Origin: JBGSOV01 sp964558715
GTDB taxonomy: Bacteria; Patescibacteriota; Gracilibacteria; CAIRYL01; GCA-016699755
Direction: 5' to 3'
NCBI GenBank assembly: GCA_964558715.1
Contig: CAZLFD010000003.1
Span: 1-64,000, forward strand
Length of the DNA stretch: 64,000 nt
Made by a program: the position numbers and the translations under genes
Notes under the pieces: model-generated
What the model was told of the DNA's origin: nothing
Database searches by the model: none
Seen by the model: only the letters and a program-made list of their open reading frames with translations
In this document: positions 63,611-64,000 of the stretch, piece after piece
Layout: the number at the start of each line of letters is the position of its first letter
Numbering within the stretch: position 1 is the stretch's first letter

Positions 63611-64000
63611 CTACCCCTCACTCAGCGCCCGCTTGATCATAAACTCCACATTTTCATTCGCATTCTTGTACTCCAAAATCTTTTTGGGGTGCTTCTGCTG
63701 CCACACGCGAAATACCTCATCGGCAAAGGCCTGCCCCACCGTGGGCACCCCTTTGAAATCGAAGATGATACGGGTGAATTTCTCGAGATTGGTCAGCACC
63801 CGCCGGGCTTGTGAGCGCGAGACGTGCACGGCACCGTACTGATAGAGCTTGACGTGGATATCAGTGGTGTCGAAGGCGAATTCTTCGTACGCGTACTGGT
63901 GAAAGAGCTCGCTGATGCGCTTGTCGGTGTCGAGAGCGATGGCAAAGGTCACCCGGGTGCCGCGCCTGGTGGAAGCGGAATCTTGTAAGAAGATGTCATC
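63611..64000 (-). CDS. STAS-like (DUF4325) protein, probably the end of a sensor-ATPase fusion; partial
   Basis: The frame is open to the window edge, so the 5' end is missing. Visible C-terminal domain: VSRSQARRVLTNLEKFTRII, FDFKGVPTVGQAFADEVFRV, YKNANENVEFMIKRAL, the DUF4325 STAS-like pattern with the VGQAFADE signature. Codons before the first possible start (a GTG at 63952) read DDIFLQDSASTRRGTRVTFA, resembling the end of a GHKL-type ATPase lid followed by a beta-strand (GT.V.F.I), as in ATPase-DUF4325 fusions. Likely regulatory. Confidence 0.8.
   Translation of the reverse strand, partial: DDIFLQDSASTRRGTRVTFAIALDTDKRISELFHQYAYEEFAFDTTDIHVKLYQYGAVHVSRSQARRVLTNLEKFTRIIFDFKGVPTVGQAFADEVFRVWQQKHPKKILEYKNANENVEFMIKRALSEG

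Overview
The window reads as one contig of a bacterial chromosome with compact gene packing, many 1-4 base stop/start overlaps and few Shine-Dalgarno sequences. TGA, TAA and TAG are all used as stops, so the code is standard. The mix of genes is typical of Patescibacteria (Candidate Phyla Radiation), and within it most like the metabolically richer Peregrinibacteria-type lineages: an SLH-anchored S-layer protein, a huge lamin-tail-domain surface protein, DUF3048 and PEGA proteins, paired pilin-like membrane proteins, CysRS/UvrB/GyrB/YchF housekeeping genes, and short pieces of pathways. That placement is an inference; no rRNA gene is present.

Layout. 1-1370: array of short GC-rich palindromic repeats in both orientations around a DUF559 nuclease gene. 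1434-5504: S-layer gene. 6453-8800: PEGA protein and cysS; divergent glycosyltransferase and two tandem orphan solute-binding lipoproteins (8873-13225). 13231-15063: proA-folE, divergent from ytxH-aroA-aroK-cysE (15163-17956). 18049-24074: GH114-like secreted glycosidase overlapping a 1676-residue lamin-tail protein. 24170-27207: tRNA-Leu, L25, DUF3048, queA. 27208-29874: insertion-like segment carrying a CPA1 antiporter, bounded by two 415-bp copies of the queA 3' end. 30515-37722: uvrB, tRNA-His, DtxR regulator, secreted Cys-rich protein, rpiB/CBU_0592-like/rpe operon, Pif1-like helicase. 37839-42237: ychF, ACT and RNHCP proteins, an unknown two-gene operon, cupin and CinA-like genes. 42424-47494: gyrB, a decayed DUF924 gene, a TVP38 gene with a disrupted 5' end, and a flavin oxidoreductase. 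47590-48134: a probable independent structured RNA gene, minus strand, with its own promoter and terminator. 48303-55578: ECF sigma-murC, guaA, O-antigen ligase-like protein, two pilin-like membrane proteins. 55656-60251: nadK, miaA, fbp, tRNA-fMet, DUF937. 60525-63128: an A+T-rich DpnII-type restriction-modification cassette. 63194-64000: a Zn-site protein and a partial STAS-like gene running off the window.

How it fits together. Several genes feed the cell surface (S-layer, lamin-tail protein, O-antigen ligase, MurC under a sigma factor, PEGA, lipoproteins). Central metabolism is represented by fbp, rpe, rpiB, nadK and guaA, and by pieces of the shikimate, proline, cysteine and folate/queuosine-related routes. 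Mobile or decaying pieces are the repeat array, the queA duplication, the DUF924 relic and the restriction cassette. The items I consider most worth a second look are the unassigned structured RNA at 47590-48134, the repeat/DUF559 arrangement at the left edge, and the queA-tail duplication around the antiporter.
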